From NCBI GenBank assembly GCA_049999765.1, contig JBNGIQ010009280.1, positions 46,982 to 110,981 of the forward strand: a DNA stretch of 64,000 bases. The letters are read 5' to 3'. The notes under the pieces were generated by a model. The model did not search any database and was not told where the DNA came from. It saw only the letters and a list, made by a program, of their open reading frames with translations. How positions within the stretch are numbered: the stretch's first letter is position 1; each line of letters starts with the position of its first letter. Both the position numbers and the translations under genes were made by a program. The DNA comes from Phaeoceros laevis. Its lineage: Eukaryota > Anthocerotophyta > Anthocerotopsida > Notothyladales. Positions 10,415-22,116 of this stretch are shown piece by piece.

Positions 10415-13400
10415 AGGAAAATCTGGTGGAGGCCTCCAATCTGCTGTAACCACCGTAGGATCCAGGTTGAGCAAGTGACAAGGAGTGCAGTTTTTCTGAT
10501 GATCATTCCAAGTCCTACCATCTTGGCCTTGCAAAACCAGCACTCCAGATGGCTTGACCTGCTTCACCCTCAAAATAATGCGGCTAGCTGCAGTATCCAA
10601 CGTGTTAGCTGTTTGCTTCTGCAAGTACACAAAATCACCTGGCTCGAATTTCCTCGCCTTGGGAAGATAGCTGCCACCTCGAGTGTGTGTATACTTAAGG
10701 GTGTCACGATGCTCAACTATCTACAAGTTGCCCATGGCCATAGGAATTGCATGCTGAAACAAGGTTGCCCTGTCGGAAATGACCGTAGCCCATGTGTTGG
10801 GGTTGTCCAGGTCAACAACCTGCTCCATGGTAGCAGCAATTGAAGATGGCGGGATTGGATGACACCCAAATAGCAGAAAGTAGGGAGAAAAATTGCTGAG
10901 AGCGGCTTGCTTGCTGAATCGGTACCCCATGGCGATGCATGGCAGCATGAGATCCCAGCATGGGGGTGCTGCGTCATACAGAGCTTGCAAAGTCCTCTTT
11001 TGGTGGTCTGCACCATCCGTTCAGCCAACCCATCTGCCTGAGGGTGCTCACGAGAGATGCGACGATGGTCCACCAATGCCCAATCCAACATTTCTTGGAA
11101 AGCTCCTCGAAATTCAGAACCCTGATTGGTAAGACACTCTGCACAAGCTCCAAAGCGACTAAGCACACAGTTTAGAAATGCCTGACTAGTGATGGCAGCC
11201 TCCTTGTTAGGCAAGGCCACAAGTTCTACCCATTTGCTGAAATGTTCAATCATCACCATTATGTAAACATTTCCGCGCGGGGTCTTGGGAAGCTCCCTGC
11301 CAAGTCACAACTCCATCTGTAGAATAGGCCCTGGATGGGCAGCGGATGCAGCACCGGCTGCTGGGCAATGAAGTGTGCCCGCGCCCTGTCACATTGTTCA
11401 CACCGCGCCACCACCTCATGCACTTGTGAAAACATGCCTGTCCAGAAGAAATGTGGCAGCAACAAGCTGTAAGTTCTCTTTACTCCTAAATGGCCCATCT
11501 CATCATGCACCCGCTGCACAAGAGCATGCCGCTCATGTGGTGGTGGCACCCCTCGCTCGCCCTGAGCCAGCACACGCACCAAATGATCAATCCGCCAAGC
11601 AAAACGTTTGCACCTATGAGAGATGCGATCCTTCTCGACTGCTGAGCATCCTTCAGGCATGCTGCCAGTTCTAAGGAACTGCATGCTGGCATGATCATGC
11701 CATATGCCTGTGGGCCGAGGAGTAGACACAGCCCGTGCCACGGTGTTGACCAGCAGCGAGAGAAAGGCTGCTGATGTCCAACCGGAAGCTTCCACATACG
11801 CATGATCAAAATCCTGCCTGGCTGCTGAAGCATCCACAGTGGACTGCATAGGGCTTCGAGACAGAGCATCTGCATTTTGATGTGTCAGTCCTGGTCTATG
11901 CAAGATCTCCATGTCATATTCTTGCAGCAGTAATGCCCACCGGGCCAATTTCCCACTTAACTTATCATTGGTCATTAACCAATGAAGAGGCTGGTGATCA
12001 GTAACAATAGTAAATCTGTGGCCATGTAAGTAAGGATGAAAATGGATAACAGACCATACTCTGCCAAGCATTCTCCTTCATAAGTTGAGTAATTGGATTC
12101 AGCTCGATTGTTACTACAAGAAGCATAAGCAATAACCTGTTCTGTACCTCCTTCATCCACTTGCGCAAGAACAGCTCCGATGCCAAGGGGCACTCCAATC
12201 AGTATGCAGCAAGAATGGCTTGTCAAAATCGGGTCTGCGCATGACAGGCATTTGCATAAGACTTGCTTTAAGGCCCTCAAATGCGGCTTGACATGTCTTC
12301 GTCCATATCCAGGCAACATCTTTCTTGAGCAGGTCATATAAGGGCCTTGCGATCTTACTAAAATCTTGGACATATGTCCGGTAGTAATTCGCTAACCCTA
12401 AGAAAGCTCTCAACCTGGACAGATCTGTAGGCACAGCCATACCTGCAATAGTATCTACCTTGGCTTGATGCGGGGTGATGCCATCAGGCACAATGCGATG
12501 TCCCAAGTATACAACGATATCCATAGCAAACTCACATTTGCTGGAATGACAACGAAGGTTGGCACTCTTCAGCCGTATGAACAAATCTTCTACATGTAGA
12601 AGGTGAGTAGCAAAATCCGGACTGTGTACCAACACATCATCGATGTAGCAACACAAGTGGTCAGCACCAGCCAGCACTCTATCCATCACACACTGAAAAG
12701 TAACAGGGGCATTCTTCAAACCAAAAGGCATGACCAGCCACTCCCAAAGTCGGCTGCTGCCGTGAAATGCAGTTTTCTTGATATCCTCCTCCACAATCTG
12801 AATTTGGTTGAACCCTTGCCTGAGATCTAAAATAGAGAAAACCTTAGAAGCACCAAGGCTGTCAAATATTTCTTCTGGCAAAGGAACGGGGTACCTATCC
12901 TGTGGAGTTAGCCTGTTGAGAGGTCTATAGTCACCAACATGCGTTTTTCAGTCCATAGGCCATGGCAATCTTTCTTTGCAGGCATGACGGTAGCTGCCGC
13001 ATAGTCAGATGTAGATGGCCTAATAAGACCTGCCTTGTGCAGCTCTTGACATCTTTGGTCTACAAGATCCCACTCCGCCTTGCTAAGCCGATGCCGCTTT
13101 CGCCACACTGGCTCTCCTGATGTCAAGGGAATACGGAATTTCAAAACACTGCATTGGCGCAAGTCAGACATGCTAAACGCAAAACAATCCTGGTGTTTGA
13201 TCAGCAAATTATGCAACTGCTGTTTCTGAGCTGCTGAAAGCTTGTGTCCAAATGTCCAGGAATGAGTGGCAGTTGTAGCTGTTGGCTTGGCCTGCTCAAG
13301 AGGGTGGCCAAGACCTGCTCCATGATCCACTTGCGGTGAAGGGATAGCCGAGAATCCTGCTGAAAAATGGCACGAACCTGGTGTCTCCTCCCCCCTAGCA

Positions 13401-13489
13401 GTGAGATCGAAGGCATAACTTCGCAACTGCCTCATATGCACCATGTCAGGGTGAGCTACATAATCCAGCAAAGCGGAATGCACTAAAGG
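10261..13489 (-). pseudogene. Gypsy copy 1 Pol: RT, RNase H, integrase, PHD
   Basis: Broken by shifts near 12900, 12150, 11260 and 10700. RT: LILDLRQGF-like motif A, FGLKNAPVTFQ, catalytic CYIDDVLVHSP (intact here). RNase H: LHTDWSA start, LARWALLLQEYD, HRPGLTHQNADALSRSP. Integrase: HDEMGHLGVKRTY zinc-binding block with CEQC, the RWSCDLAG first Asp, LTNQGSEF (second catalytic Asp changed to Asn) and the LAERMVQT Glu. After the integrase come FxPGDFVYLQ-type and GQDGRTWNDH blocks and the PHD finger. RT-RNase H-integrase order is diagnostic for Ty3/gypsy. No chromodomain is seen; the PHD occupies that position. Confidence 0.88.
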
Positions 13490-14442
13490 CAAGCACCTAT
13501 AGTACATTTGAAACATGAGACTCAAAGCTAACAGCCATGTAAGGCAGTTGAGATCCATAGCATGGCCTAACAAAGTGCAACGTCGACAACGAGAGAGGGG
13601 TGCCACTCTAGTGGTACCTGCCCTGAATCCCATGGCCTGCTCACGCTCCTCTGGTGAAGGCTCGTCCTCCCTGCTAGTGAGAGTGTCCTGGACGGTACCT
13701 GGACCACCTTGCCAGAATGCATATGACTGCGGAAAAGAAACCAATGTCGGCCATACCTTGCGGGGCTCTCCAGGAATGTTGGCATCTATCCAAGGTGGCT
13801 TGTGCTTGTGCTGGACAGCCTGCGGGTGCCGACCTGATATCACTAAGCTGCAAATGTGAGTCACAGATAGTGTGCAAAAAACTGAGTTCCAAGATAGAGA
13901 GTGGTGCCAAGTTGGTCCAATAACTACGCAACCTGTGTGCATAAGAATTGCATGTTGCATCATCCACCAAAAGAGGTCGACCCACAAAATGTGTGACCAG
14001 AGCAGCATCCTGTCGGACAGGCAAGCAAGGATCAAGCTGAGCCGGGTTGTTTTCCAACACATAACCTAATTGTGGTGAGAGCTTTTGAAAAAGCATCATC
14101 ACAGCAAGATCTGAAAACAGAGCAGAGCGAAAATCAGCTATGCCTCCTCCTTCACCTGCCATACTGAAACCCTGGTAGTTCCAGCCAGCAATGATCAAAT
14201 CGACATGGCCTATGATGTCCACATGTGACTATTGGATCAAGCGAACATCTTGCGGCAATGTGGTAAAAGCTGCTGAAAATGCATCAAGCGAAAATAATTG
14301 GGGATACTCGTTGTGCAGCTGCAACGTGCCTCACCTCAGCATCCAAATCGCAATAAATGTATCTCTGTACCTTAAGGCCAGCTCTCAAAACTGCCTCAAG
14401 CCCAGTGGCCAAGCCTGCGAAAAGCTCGATCAGCACAAGACC
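13490..14442 (-). pseudogene. C5-cytosine DNA methyltransferase domain, copy 1 (inactive)
   Basis: About 320 codons between protease and RT. Motif I is LIELFAGLATGLEAVL (SAM binding), motif II YIYCDLDAEV, motif IV DLIIAGWNYQGFS, motif VI YVLENNPAQ, motif VIII SYAHRLRSYWTNLAPLS, and the C-terminal motif IX/X region has WPTLVSFPQS and CTLLGHAMDLNCL. The HRxRxxWxNL-like motif VIII and the LLGxxxxxxxL end resemble DRM/DNMT3 enzymes more than MET1. The catalytic Cys of motif IV is Tyr here (14175-14177), and a deletion after motif II, an in-frame TAG and several shifts break the frame. Copy 2 retains the Cys codon. Confidence 0.87.
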
Positions 14443-17400
14443 AGTGCTGGGTGGCTGCCAAGCAACCACTTGTTGATCCAGAGGCACTGCGGGATGCCCC
14501 TCCATGACTGATGATGGTTCCAGGCTCCCCAGCTGATGTACAGCTATCTGCATTGCAGAACAGGCTCGGTGTAGTAGCTGCGTGGTGTCTGCCGACAAAG
14601 TGGGAACCACAGCACTGTGAGTCACCGAGTCCATAGCAAATGCGTTTGTAAAATAAGCACCTGTAGCATCGTCCTCTTCCAAAGCCTCTTCACATGTGAC
14701 ATGGTATGCCACTAAAGATGCTGATTTCGGCGATTGCCTTTCACAAACCACACGAAAGTTGGTCTGTGCCACAAAAGCATGCCGAGGACCCTGCTGCCCA
14801 TGAAGATCTAAAGGAATGGCTGCCAATCGATCTGGATGCTCCCAGTCAGGTCTGAAAAATGTTGTCTCAGTACACAAGTCAATCATGAATCCAGGCGGAA
14901 ACAATGCTTCCATACCCAGCAGCACATCGTATGTGGTTGCTGTTGTGAGGAGACAACGCACATGCACAGTGTACTCATCAGGCGTGCTTGCCTTAAAACA
15001 CAATGGAATGCACTCTCAACAGTCTCACCCATGAGAGGCTCCACACCTCCACCAGCAGTACGGATATGCCACTTAGAGTCTTGCAACTGAACGCCACGAC
15101 TGGTCAGGGCCTCAGCCATCCGTTTACCAAGGATGATAGGTTCGGCACCTATATCCATAAGCACCACTTCGGGTTGAAAACCATGCATGGTAACAGCACC
15201 ATTACGATTGTCTACCATGGCAGCATGCACCCTAACAGCATTCCTTTGATCTGGTGCTACCACTGGGTTATGTCTAATGGCCTGTGCTAAAGCAGCACTT
15301 GCAATGTGCACATCACCTGCCATAACCGTGTCAAAGACTGACTGGGCAGGTTCGGCTACTTGCATTGCAAAGGAAGCCATAACATCTGGCTGCCCAGGCC
15401 TCCTGTGCACCTGTACGAGTGGTGCAGCCACAGCTGGATCATCTGGGCTCACACCTGCGGTAGAAGGAATGTCCGCTGTCAGCAAATCCACCGTCGCTGC
15501 ATCATCCTCATGCTGACATTGTCGAAATGCATCCATAATTTGTGCTGACGAAATATGCAAGTCATTGCATGAAAATAATGGTGTCGACATGATCCTGTTG
15601 ACCAGCTGCCGAGGTGAAAGACCTGGCCTGGCAATGGAAGGCAACACTTGTGCAATGTTCTGCCTCACTGCTGCAGGCAAAAAAGAAGTGCTAGGAATCT
15701 GAGTAGCCCTGGAAGGTATAGAACGCATTGTCCTCCTAGTAGAGGTAACTGAAGGGGCTGCTGGGATTCGTACCGGCTCCTCTTCCTCGTCCTCGGATAG
15801 CTCCTGCCTGGCTCCACTCCTGGTGGCTGCCAGAATGGACCTAGTCCTATCATTGGCCTGCGCAGCTAATGCTCTCCGAGCTAAGGGACTCCTATAGTCA
15901 ATACCATCATCATCCTCCAAATCCATGTGAACCCTACTAGCAGCCATGGCCTGAAATGGGTAGGCATACCCTTGAGGGTAAGGCCATGCTCTCGTTGCTG
16001 GTGTACTGCTGGAAGGCACATCTGGATTTTGCGGACGCACCATAGTTGGAATCCTAGATGGACGAGGCAACATATATTGAGCTGTCATAGATGGCACCAC
16101 CGGTGGCATGCGAGCCTTAAGTGCCTCAAATTCAGCATACAGAGCTGTCATCCTTTGTGCTTCTGTCGCAGGAGGTGCAACAGGTGGTGCCTGGCCCAGC
16201 TTTTGCAACTCCGCAGTCATGGCTGCAATTGTTGCACGGGATTTCTCCTTCTGTCTGGCGGTACACGACTTCCCTGCCCCTGGGGCTCCTACCACCGGGA
16301 TCACAGCTGCTGGAGCTGTGACAAGTGCAACTGCTGCTACCCTTGCTACCGCCGTATGTTTCTTCCAAGGGTTCCTATCAGGGTGCTTGCCATAGCAGAC
16401 CGCTTCCACATGACCTGTCTTGCCACAATGTATGCATGAGAGGTTTTCCTTCACGGCCTTGCACACATTGGAAGCATGATTTGGCGAGGCACAATAATTG
16501 CAATTAAAAGAAACAGCGGCTGCATGAGCCGACTTAGCTGGCTTGGGTGCAGGCAGTGTTAAGGTCTTGCCAGCAGGGGTGCTGGTAGAGACTCGCAGAT
16601 TCTGTGCTGCAGCCAGCTTCTTATGATGCTCAGTCATGCTCACTCCAGCTGATGCTCGGTAATGAACATTGCATACTTCCAGATCTTCAGCTGTTTCATA
16701 TACTTGTCTCAAGGTGTACCGATCACCATTGACATGAAAAACCTTAGTTAGCACTTGGAAATGAACAAAAGCATCATCCTCTAACGCCTGCAGGTACTTC
16801 AAGGCTGCTACATGGTCATCACCTAAACTAGTCTCTTGTCTCAAGTCATCCAGCCTCCTGTACATGCCCTTTAGGGTTTCTCCCTTGCGTCGTTTGAAGT
16901 TTGCCATCTCCAAGATCTTGTCACCATTTTTGGAAGGAAACTCTCTTTCCAAAATGTCAAAAAATGCTTTCACAGGGTCAGCCACTGTAGCTGTCTCCAC
17001 CATGTGCTCAATCCCAGTGACTGCGTCCAGCAACTGCTCGGGTGTCAACTGAACGCGAGTAGGGATCTCTAGCTGCTCCACAGAGGGTACCCATGCAGCC
17101 CTTGCTGCTGCCAAGGCTGCATCATGAGCATCTGTAATGGCCTGCAAGTATGCAGGATTCCTTGCCACACGCACTTCTGTTAGCTGATCAAAATTGCTAT
17201 CGTGCAGAATGGCAGCTTCCTTTGTCACATATCTGCTCAAAGGCATACTGGGGCGTAAAGATATCCGCATACTTGAAGCGTAGTTCAGAAACCACAGATC
17301 TGTAAAAAAAGTGAAATTCCGTCCCCTCGGGGACATCCAAGTGGTTGGGACTTGGGCCTTCCAAAGTGAAGACCCGGGTTCAATCCCGTGTTTCTCGACC

Positions 17401-17652
17401 AAAAAAATCAGGGTTCAATCCCGTAGTGTTTCTCAACCAAAAATCAGCGAGACCAACGCTGTTGCTTCTGAGCAAGAAGTGCTAATGATCTAGTAGCATT
17501 GTAACACCCTAGCTCCATGATTGTGGAGCTTTGATATATAAAGAGCCGTGCCATTGTCGCTAAAAAAAAAAGCGAAATTCCGTAAGGGACAAAGTGCCTG
17601 GTTCACCTGAGAATTTCTCTACCTTGCCACTATTCAGCACTGAGGTCTCCAT
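14443..17652 (-). pseudogene. Gypsy copy 1 Gag and protease
   Basis: Start chosen at the ATG at 17652, conserved with copy 2 (METS). Gag contains FSGEPGTLSL, the helical core AFFDILEREFPSK, FKRRKGETLKGMYRRLDDL and YLQALEDDAFVHFQVL, then two CCHC knuckles (CNYCASPNHASNVC and CIHCGKTGHVEAVC), a basic TARQKEKSRATIAAM stretch and an Arg/Pro-rich linker. The protease follows with VVLMDIGAEPIIL at about 15139-15170; the active-site triad DTG of copy 2 is DIG here. The SINE at 17322-17561 splits Gag near its N-terminus, and homology to copy 2 resumes on both sides. Apart from the SINE the frame is open from about 17320 to 14883, then shifts. Confidence 0.88.
17322..17561 (+). mobile_element. tRNA-derived SINE inserted in gypsy Gag
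   Basis: About 240 bp with a tRNA-like head, including a Gly(UCC)-like anticodon loop (CCTTCCAAA) and a B box GGTTCAATCCC followed by CGACCA. A second partial copy of the B-box/3' tRNA part lies at 17411-17439. A body with no coding potential and an A-rich end follow. Flanks are a target duplication of about 17 bp: AAAAAGTGAAATTCCG ending at 17321 and AAAAAGCGAAATTCCG ending at 17582. Gypsy copy 2 shows the empty site, so insertion post-dates the gypsy family split. Expected to be transcribed by RNA polymerase III and moved by a LINE. Confidence 0.82.
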
Positions 17653-18195
17653 GTTGTCGGGACTACTCCAATCAGTTTCCCTCGACCTGGCACTCCACGT
17701 TGATGTGCAGACAGAAGTCACTTCATCTTCCCACGGGAAGGTGGAGGCTTGAAGTTGCTGTTGCCTTTCCTCCTCCTTCATACTCTAAAGCATCACGGGT
17801 CGCAAGGCTTGCTCCTCAAAATACGCAGACTGCTGCACAGGGCTCGCACTCCACGAGTGATCCCTGCCACTGTGCTCAAGCAGACTTGGCGTATTCTCAA
17901 GCAAATCAGGGTTTGATGGCAATTGTGTCACCACCTCCCGTTGTCCTCGGCGCACCGACAGTCTTTGGGGGCTGGAACGCAACCCTTCTTGACCGCAATC
18001 TGTAACCACAAGGCTCCTCAGCCTGTCCCTCCTCCATGCTGCCTCTCCTCCATAAGCTCATATTGCTTTCTGCAGCTCATGATGGCTGCCCTAAGAAAAC
18101 TGTGTTGTTGCGTCTAGCAGCACCGGGATGACAACCTTGAATCCTCACTCCTCTCGCTATCTCAAACAGCAAGAGTTGCCTCAGAGTTTTGCAAT
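17653..18195 (-). other. Leader between segment A and Gag, copy 1
   Basis: Untranslated leader alignable with 35450-35999 of copy 2. It begins ATTGCAAAACTCTGAG directly after segment A; no TGG-type tRNA 3'-end primer-binding site is seen at that junction. Confidence 0.6.
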
Positions 18196-18791
18196 TGGCA
18201 CTTTGATGCGCAGCATAGCAGAATGTTCACCGTGGGACACATGCAAGCAAGCACCAACTTCAAAAGAGTCAGCTCATTCACCAATTCCTGAATTGCAACA
18301 AGCAAATGCAAAATCCCAAGCTGTGAAGACAGCCCAAGAGCTTCCTTGCAAAATTGTAGAATTCAGAAACGTCAAGTGCAGGGCAGCAGCGCTAAGCAGC
18401 TGCTCCTGCTGGAGAATTGCAAAAGTACAGACTGTGGCTGCTGGCCAGCCCTAAGGCAGCCGTGCTAGGGCACCAGAGATCTTCCTTGCTGTTGCAATCT
18501 TGGCGCCATGATCGCGTCCCTTGAGCTTCCCACGAATCACCATGAATGTCTCGCATGCACAGCCTCCACTCGCAGCCTTCTCGCGTAGCTTCCATTGGCA
18601 CGTAACTGAAGCTGGCCTGCTACTTGAGCAGGCCGTTAACTAAGTTCCCATGTATAGGAACCCTTACTAATACTTGTTACCACGGCTAAATATATATGTA
18701 AATATCTATAAATATAAATATGTCTATATACATCAATCTACCGATAAACTAGTTGTGTGCCCTAGCAAATGCTTATCAGCATATCCTGACA
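18196..18791 (-). repeat. Terminal segment A of gypsy copy 1
   Basis: 596 bp, starting TGTCAGGATATGCTG and ending AAAGTGCCA, similar to A1 and A2 of copy 2. It contains AT-rich TATA-like sequence (around 18690-18730) consistent with a promoter. Segment B is not present upstream of it; host X2 sequence follows at once after the target duplication. Confidence 0.75.
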
Positions 18792-18795
18792 GCCA

Positions 18796-19430
18796 CAAAA
18801 TTGATGTTGCTGGCCACCCATCCTTTGTGTGACCACTTACCCAGCTCTGACTCCAAATCACGTGGGTGGATGACAGGTATCAGGCACTGGTCCTGTAGCG
18901 CTGCCTATGTCTCCTTTGAGAGTGATCCCTTTGACATCTCCACCATTTTCTTCATGTCATCTAATGCTCGGGCTTCTTTTGAGATCAAAGGGTGGACAAA
19001 ATCATCCCCTTGCAAGCATGGCTCTGGTGCTATATTGTGTGATGTGGCAGGCACATCCAGCGCCTTAGCAATCGAGTCCCTGAGAGCATCGTACTCCTCT
19101 GTGGCTTTCTGGTCCTCTTCCACGTACGCGGCAGCAAGGTATGTACTTTCAAGAATTTTTCCATGCCAGCGCTCAGATCCACTGCGCATGCTGCAGATAG
19201 CTTGACCCAGTCATCCAACGCTAGCGTATCAAGCAGTTGTGGATCAGTTCCATCTTCATCGCTGTTAGAGATAGCGATGTTGTCCAGGCGTTCGACAGTA
19301 TCATGGAACTCCTACAATTTGATGGAAGACAGGACGGCTTGCACGGCAAGTGATGGCACAATTCAACCACCATTTCCTGGGTAGCCCAGAGCTACGAGAT
19401 CGGCATGCCACTCCGTTTCATCCTGTCATA
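18796..19430 (-). pseudogene. Upstream ORF of element X2, part upstream of the gypsy insertion
   Basis: Matches X1 4000-4669: QDET, LGYPGNGG, LDTLALDDWVKLS (X1 LDTLAEDDWLKLS), and after an in-frame TAG the block HPRDLESELGKWSHKGWVAS (X1 PPRDLEAELGKWGHKSWVAS). It joins the 9249-9849 remnant across the gypsy element. Several stops; function unknown. Confidence 0.5.
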
Positions 19431-21134
19431 GGCACATTGAACTGGTGAGTGCTTCGTAGAAAAATGCATAGCAGGCGGAAAGCCAGAGACCAATCCGGCT
19501 TCAAGCAGAGTTTTGTATGTTGTGATTTATATATACAAAATGTCAAAAAGACATCTTTCCTGATCCATTGCCTCCTAGGAGGTCCTTTTGCAGGCACATC
19601 TCAGCCTACTCCCAGAGTCACATTCTACATAGGTCTGGAGCAGCCACCAGATTGCTAATGCAAGCACCCCTTGAAGGGCAAAGCGACGTTTTTGGAGAGA
19701 AGCAAAATTGAGAACACATTGTGCGAAGAAAGGTAGCAGCAACACAATTGTTTGGTCAGCAACGTTCTTGAAGGCACACTTTGCAAAAAAATGGTAGCAG
19801 CAGCTGCTAAGCAAAGTTTGTAACATCAAAGTTCTGAGGTTTTGAAGGTAAGACAAATCAGCACATAGGATTGACATTTTGCACCGTTCTAAGCATTTGG
19901 GAGGCACAGGTTCTGTCTGCCTTGTGTCCCTTGACTCTTGTGCATGAATCTGTGTTGTTGCAGCAGGTGTGGAGACTCCTAGGACCTTTAAACCTGCAGC
20001 AAGCTCGGGCAGTCCCTCCATAGACCCAGAAAATGCAAAAAAGGACACAAACAAAGCATTCAAACATTCTAGCTGCCAGTACACCAAAACCATTGTGTCC
20101 TGGGCAGCATCCATCAAGTCCCAAGTAGGTCTGCTGGTGAGGCTGGCCCCTCCACCTTCCTCCTTCAGTGCCAGAAAGGCTTCCTAGGCTAGATTTTTGG
20201 TCATTCTGGCAGATCCAGTCCTCATGGCACATTGGTAAGTAGCAAAAAAGCATCACAAGCAGAAAGGAAACAAGGTTGCTGACCTGCTGGGTCATTTTGA
20301 CAAGAACTGTGGTAGCTGAGCAGGGACTTGTGAAGGCAAGGGCGCTGTGCACGTAGCAAGGAGCAAGGAGACAAGGCAGAAGTCTTGGAATGTGCTTCTA
20401 TGGGCTGTTGAGGTGAGTTTTTGTAGGCAGCAGGCTAGGGCATGTTTTGGAGGGAAAAGAAGGGCTATGTCTAGGTTTAGAGAGGGAGTCTTAGTAGCAC
20501 ACCTAGCTAAGCCTGATTCCCGTGGGCAAGTGATAATGAGAGGGCAGTCGAGAGGTAGCTTTGTGAAACAACACAAAGTGGTTGCGCAATCCATTCGGAT
20601 CCCAAGAAGATTGTAAAGCATTTTTTAAGGACCACAGACCAACCAAACGCCGATCTGGTATCCAGCTATAGTCATTAGCATTAATCATGCTCGACTTTAC
20701 AGGTCTGACCTGCTGGGGTTACTGTGGGAGTGAGCAATCATGTGTTAAAAAACCAAAATAATGCACAAAGGATTGGTTTACCATTGCCAGCAACAACACT
20801 TGCATAGACACCATGTGTCTTATTGCTCATTATGCTTTAATGACCGGCTCCAGGCCAGTAGAGACATTTCTCAGCATTGCAGGTATGACCTGCTGGCACC
20901 GCGTATTTGTGCTGTCAGGCCACGAAGAAATAGTCAGCCATGTTTGTGTTCAAAAAAACATGTAAGCAAGCATGTCTTACTGCTGCCAACGTAAGGCCGC
21001 GCACAAATAATGAACTTCTGATGCACACCCGTATGTACAATGTAGCAAGGTCATATCAAGTCATGTTTATACATACATACCTGAACATACATGAACTGTT
21101 ACATACAACATGTATGTGTGTATGTATGTATGTA
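19431..21134. other. Non-coding 5' region of element X2
   Basis: No ORF with recognisable similarity in about 1.7 kb. Probably the 5' non-coding or intron part of X2, by analogy with 4670-6219. TATG/CATA microsatellite lies at 21060-21134. Confidence 0.4.
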
Positions 21135-21178
21135 TTTGAGGAGGTTACCAGTCCCATTAGGGTCCCCCCCTTGCCCAT
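21135..21178 (-). repeat. LINE-like 3' tail, copy b
   Basis: Minus-strand end with GGGCAAGGGGGGG, ACCCTAATGGGACTGG and CCTCCTCAAATACATA followed by a CATA run. It directly abuts truncated copia leader sequence (21180-22116), as copy a abuts X1. Confidence 0.6.
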
Positions 21179-21864
21179 TGTATGCAACAGCAGTTGCCTG
21201 TGCAAGGTATGCTCTCTGGACAACAACTAGTGTTGGATCTACCGTGGTGGTGCTACCTTGTGAGGAAGAAGGCTAGGCTGTGGGGCCAAACAATGATAGA
21301 GGGTCTAAAGGGTTTGACACAAGTGGTGGTGTGTTTCCTCTGCCTGCACCTCTACCTGTAGGTTTGCCCCTTCCAGGATCTCGTGGCTTCTTGCTTTCAC
21401 GACCACGGTCGTTGCATGAGATGTGCTGTAGTCTACAACGGTAACCCTGCCTCGATTTCAAGGGCCTCAAGCTGCTCCATGTGGCTTGGGAATGCCTTTT
21501 GCATAGCTTTTATCATCTTCATAAGATCTATCAAAGGCTCTTCCTTTGTGATTTGAACCGGTGCTTGTGCAAGGGGTTCAACAAAGTGTACTATTTATCA
21601 AAGTAGGCACGGTAAGAGTCTTAATTTGTGAAGACAAATTGGTAATGAGCCTATTTGTGCTAATGACTCTATTTGTAAGATCGATAGTGCGCTGGCTTGA
21701 TTGTGCTGCTTGTGATTTAATTAGGTCATAGACCTTTACTAACAGTTGATTTGTTGGAGTAGGGAATGTGTTTAAATCATACGTTCAAGTACTACAAACG
21801 GAAGGACGTGCAAGTTGGCGTGCTCTCTGAGATGAGATGGTGCGTGCCTGATGCAAGGTCTGTC

Positions 21865-22116
21865 TTACTTGTTTTTAAGTGCTGCAAGGGGGTCAGGGGC
21901 TCGGTGCCTCAATTGTTTGTCAGATGTGGGATGTCCGTGCTGACCCCAATTCTGGTTGTGCCTAGTAGGAGGAGTGAAGTTGCAGTGATTTGTGAAGAAT
22001 TGATTCAAATTTTGCTGTTGTTGCTCCGCCGACACACTAGACCTGCCAAAGAAAGGGTCGTTTGGCAATTGGTTTCCCCTGCCTCTCGCTCTTGACATAG
22101 CACGAGGATCAATCAT
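21865..22116 (-). pseudogene. Copia second leader ORF, minus-strand fragment
   Basis: Starts at the ATG at 22116 inside the ATGATTGA overlap with the 58-residue leader. Encodes MIDPRAMSRARGRG, an Arg/Gly-rich start, then NDPFFGRSS and NLNQFF, similar to 50301-50783 in the complete copia (QPNPFASFS, NPNHFFSN). Low complexity and no known domain. Downstream copia sequence is lost at tail copy b. Confidence 0.55.

Larger units (their letters stand above)
9854..18791 (-). mobile_element. Ty3/gypsy element with C5-methyltransferase and PHD finger, copy 1
   Basis: Complete insertion of 8,938 bp on the minus strand, including a nested SINE. Its ends are TGTCAGG at 18791 and GACA at 9854, flanked by an exact 4-bp target duplication GCCA (9850-9853 and 18792-18795). 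Order on the minus strand: segment A, leader, Gag with two CCHC knuckles, protease, DNA methyltransferase, RT, RNase H, integrase, PHD finger, polypurine tract, segment B. A and B are not repeats of each other, so this copy has no paired LTRs. It lies inside the X2 element, whose homology resumes on both sides. Frameshifts, stops and active-site changes make it inactive. Confidence 0.9.

Noticed and set aside
17322-17402. tRNA gene (Gly-like anticodon loop, B box, CCA-like end)
   Set aside because: The acceptor ends do not pair properly, the unit is inside a target-duplicated insertion with an A-rich end, and a second tRNA 3' fragment follows; a SINE explains it.
17322-17402. Extended primer-binding site of gypsy copy 1
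   Set aside because: It lies within Gag, not after segment A, and copy 2 lacks it.
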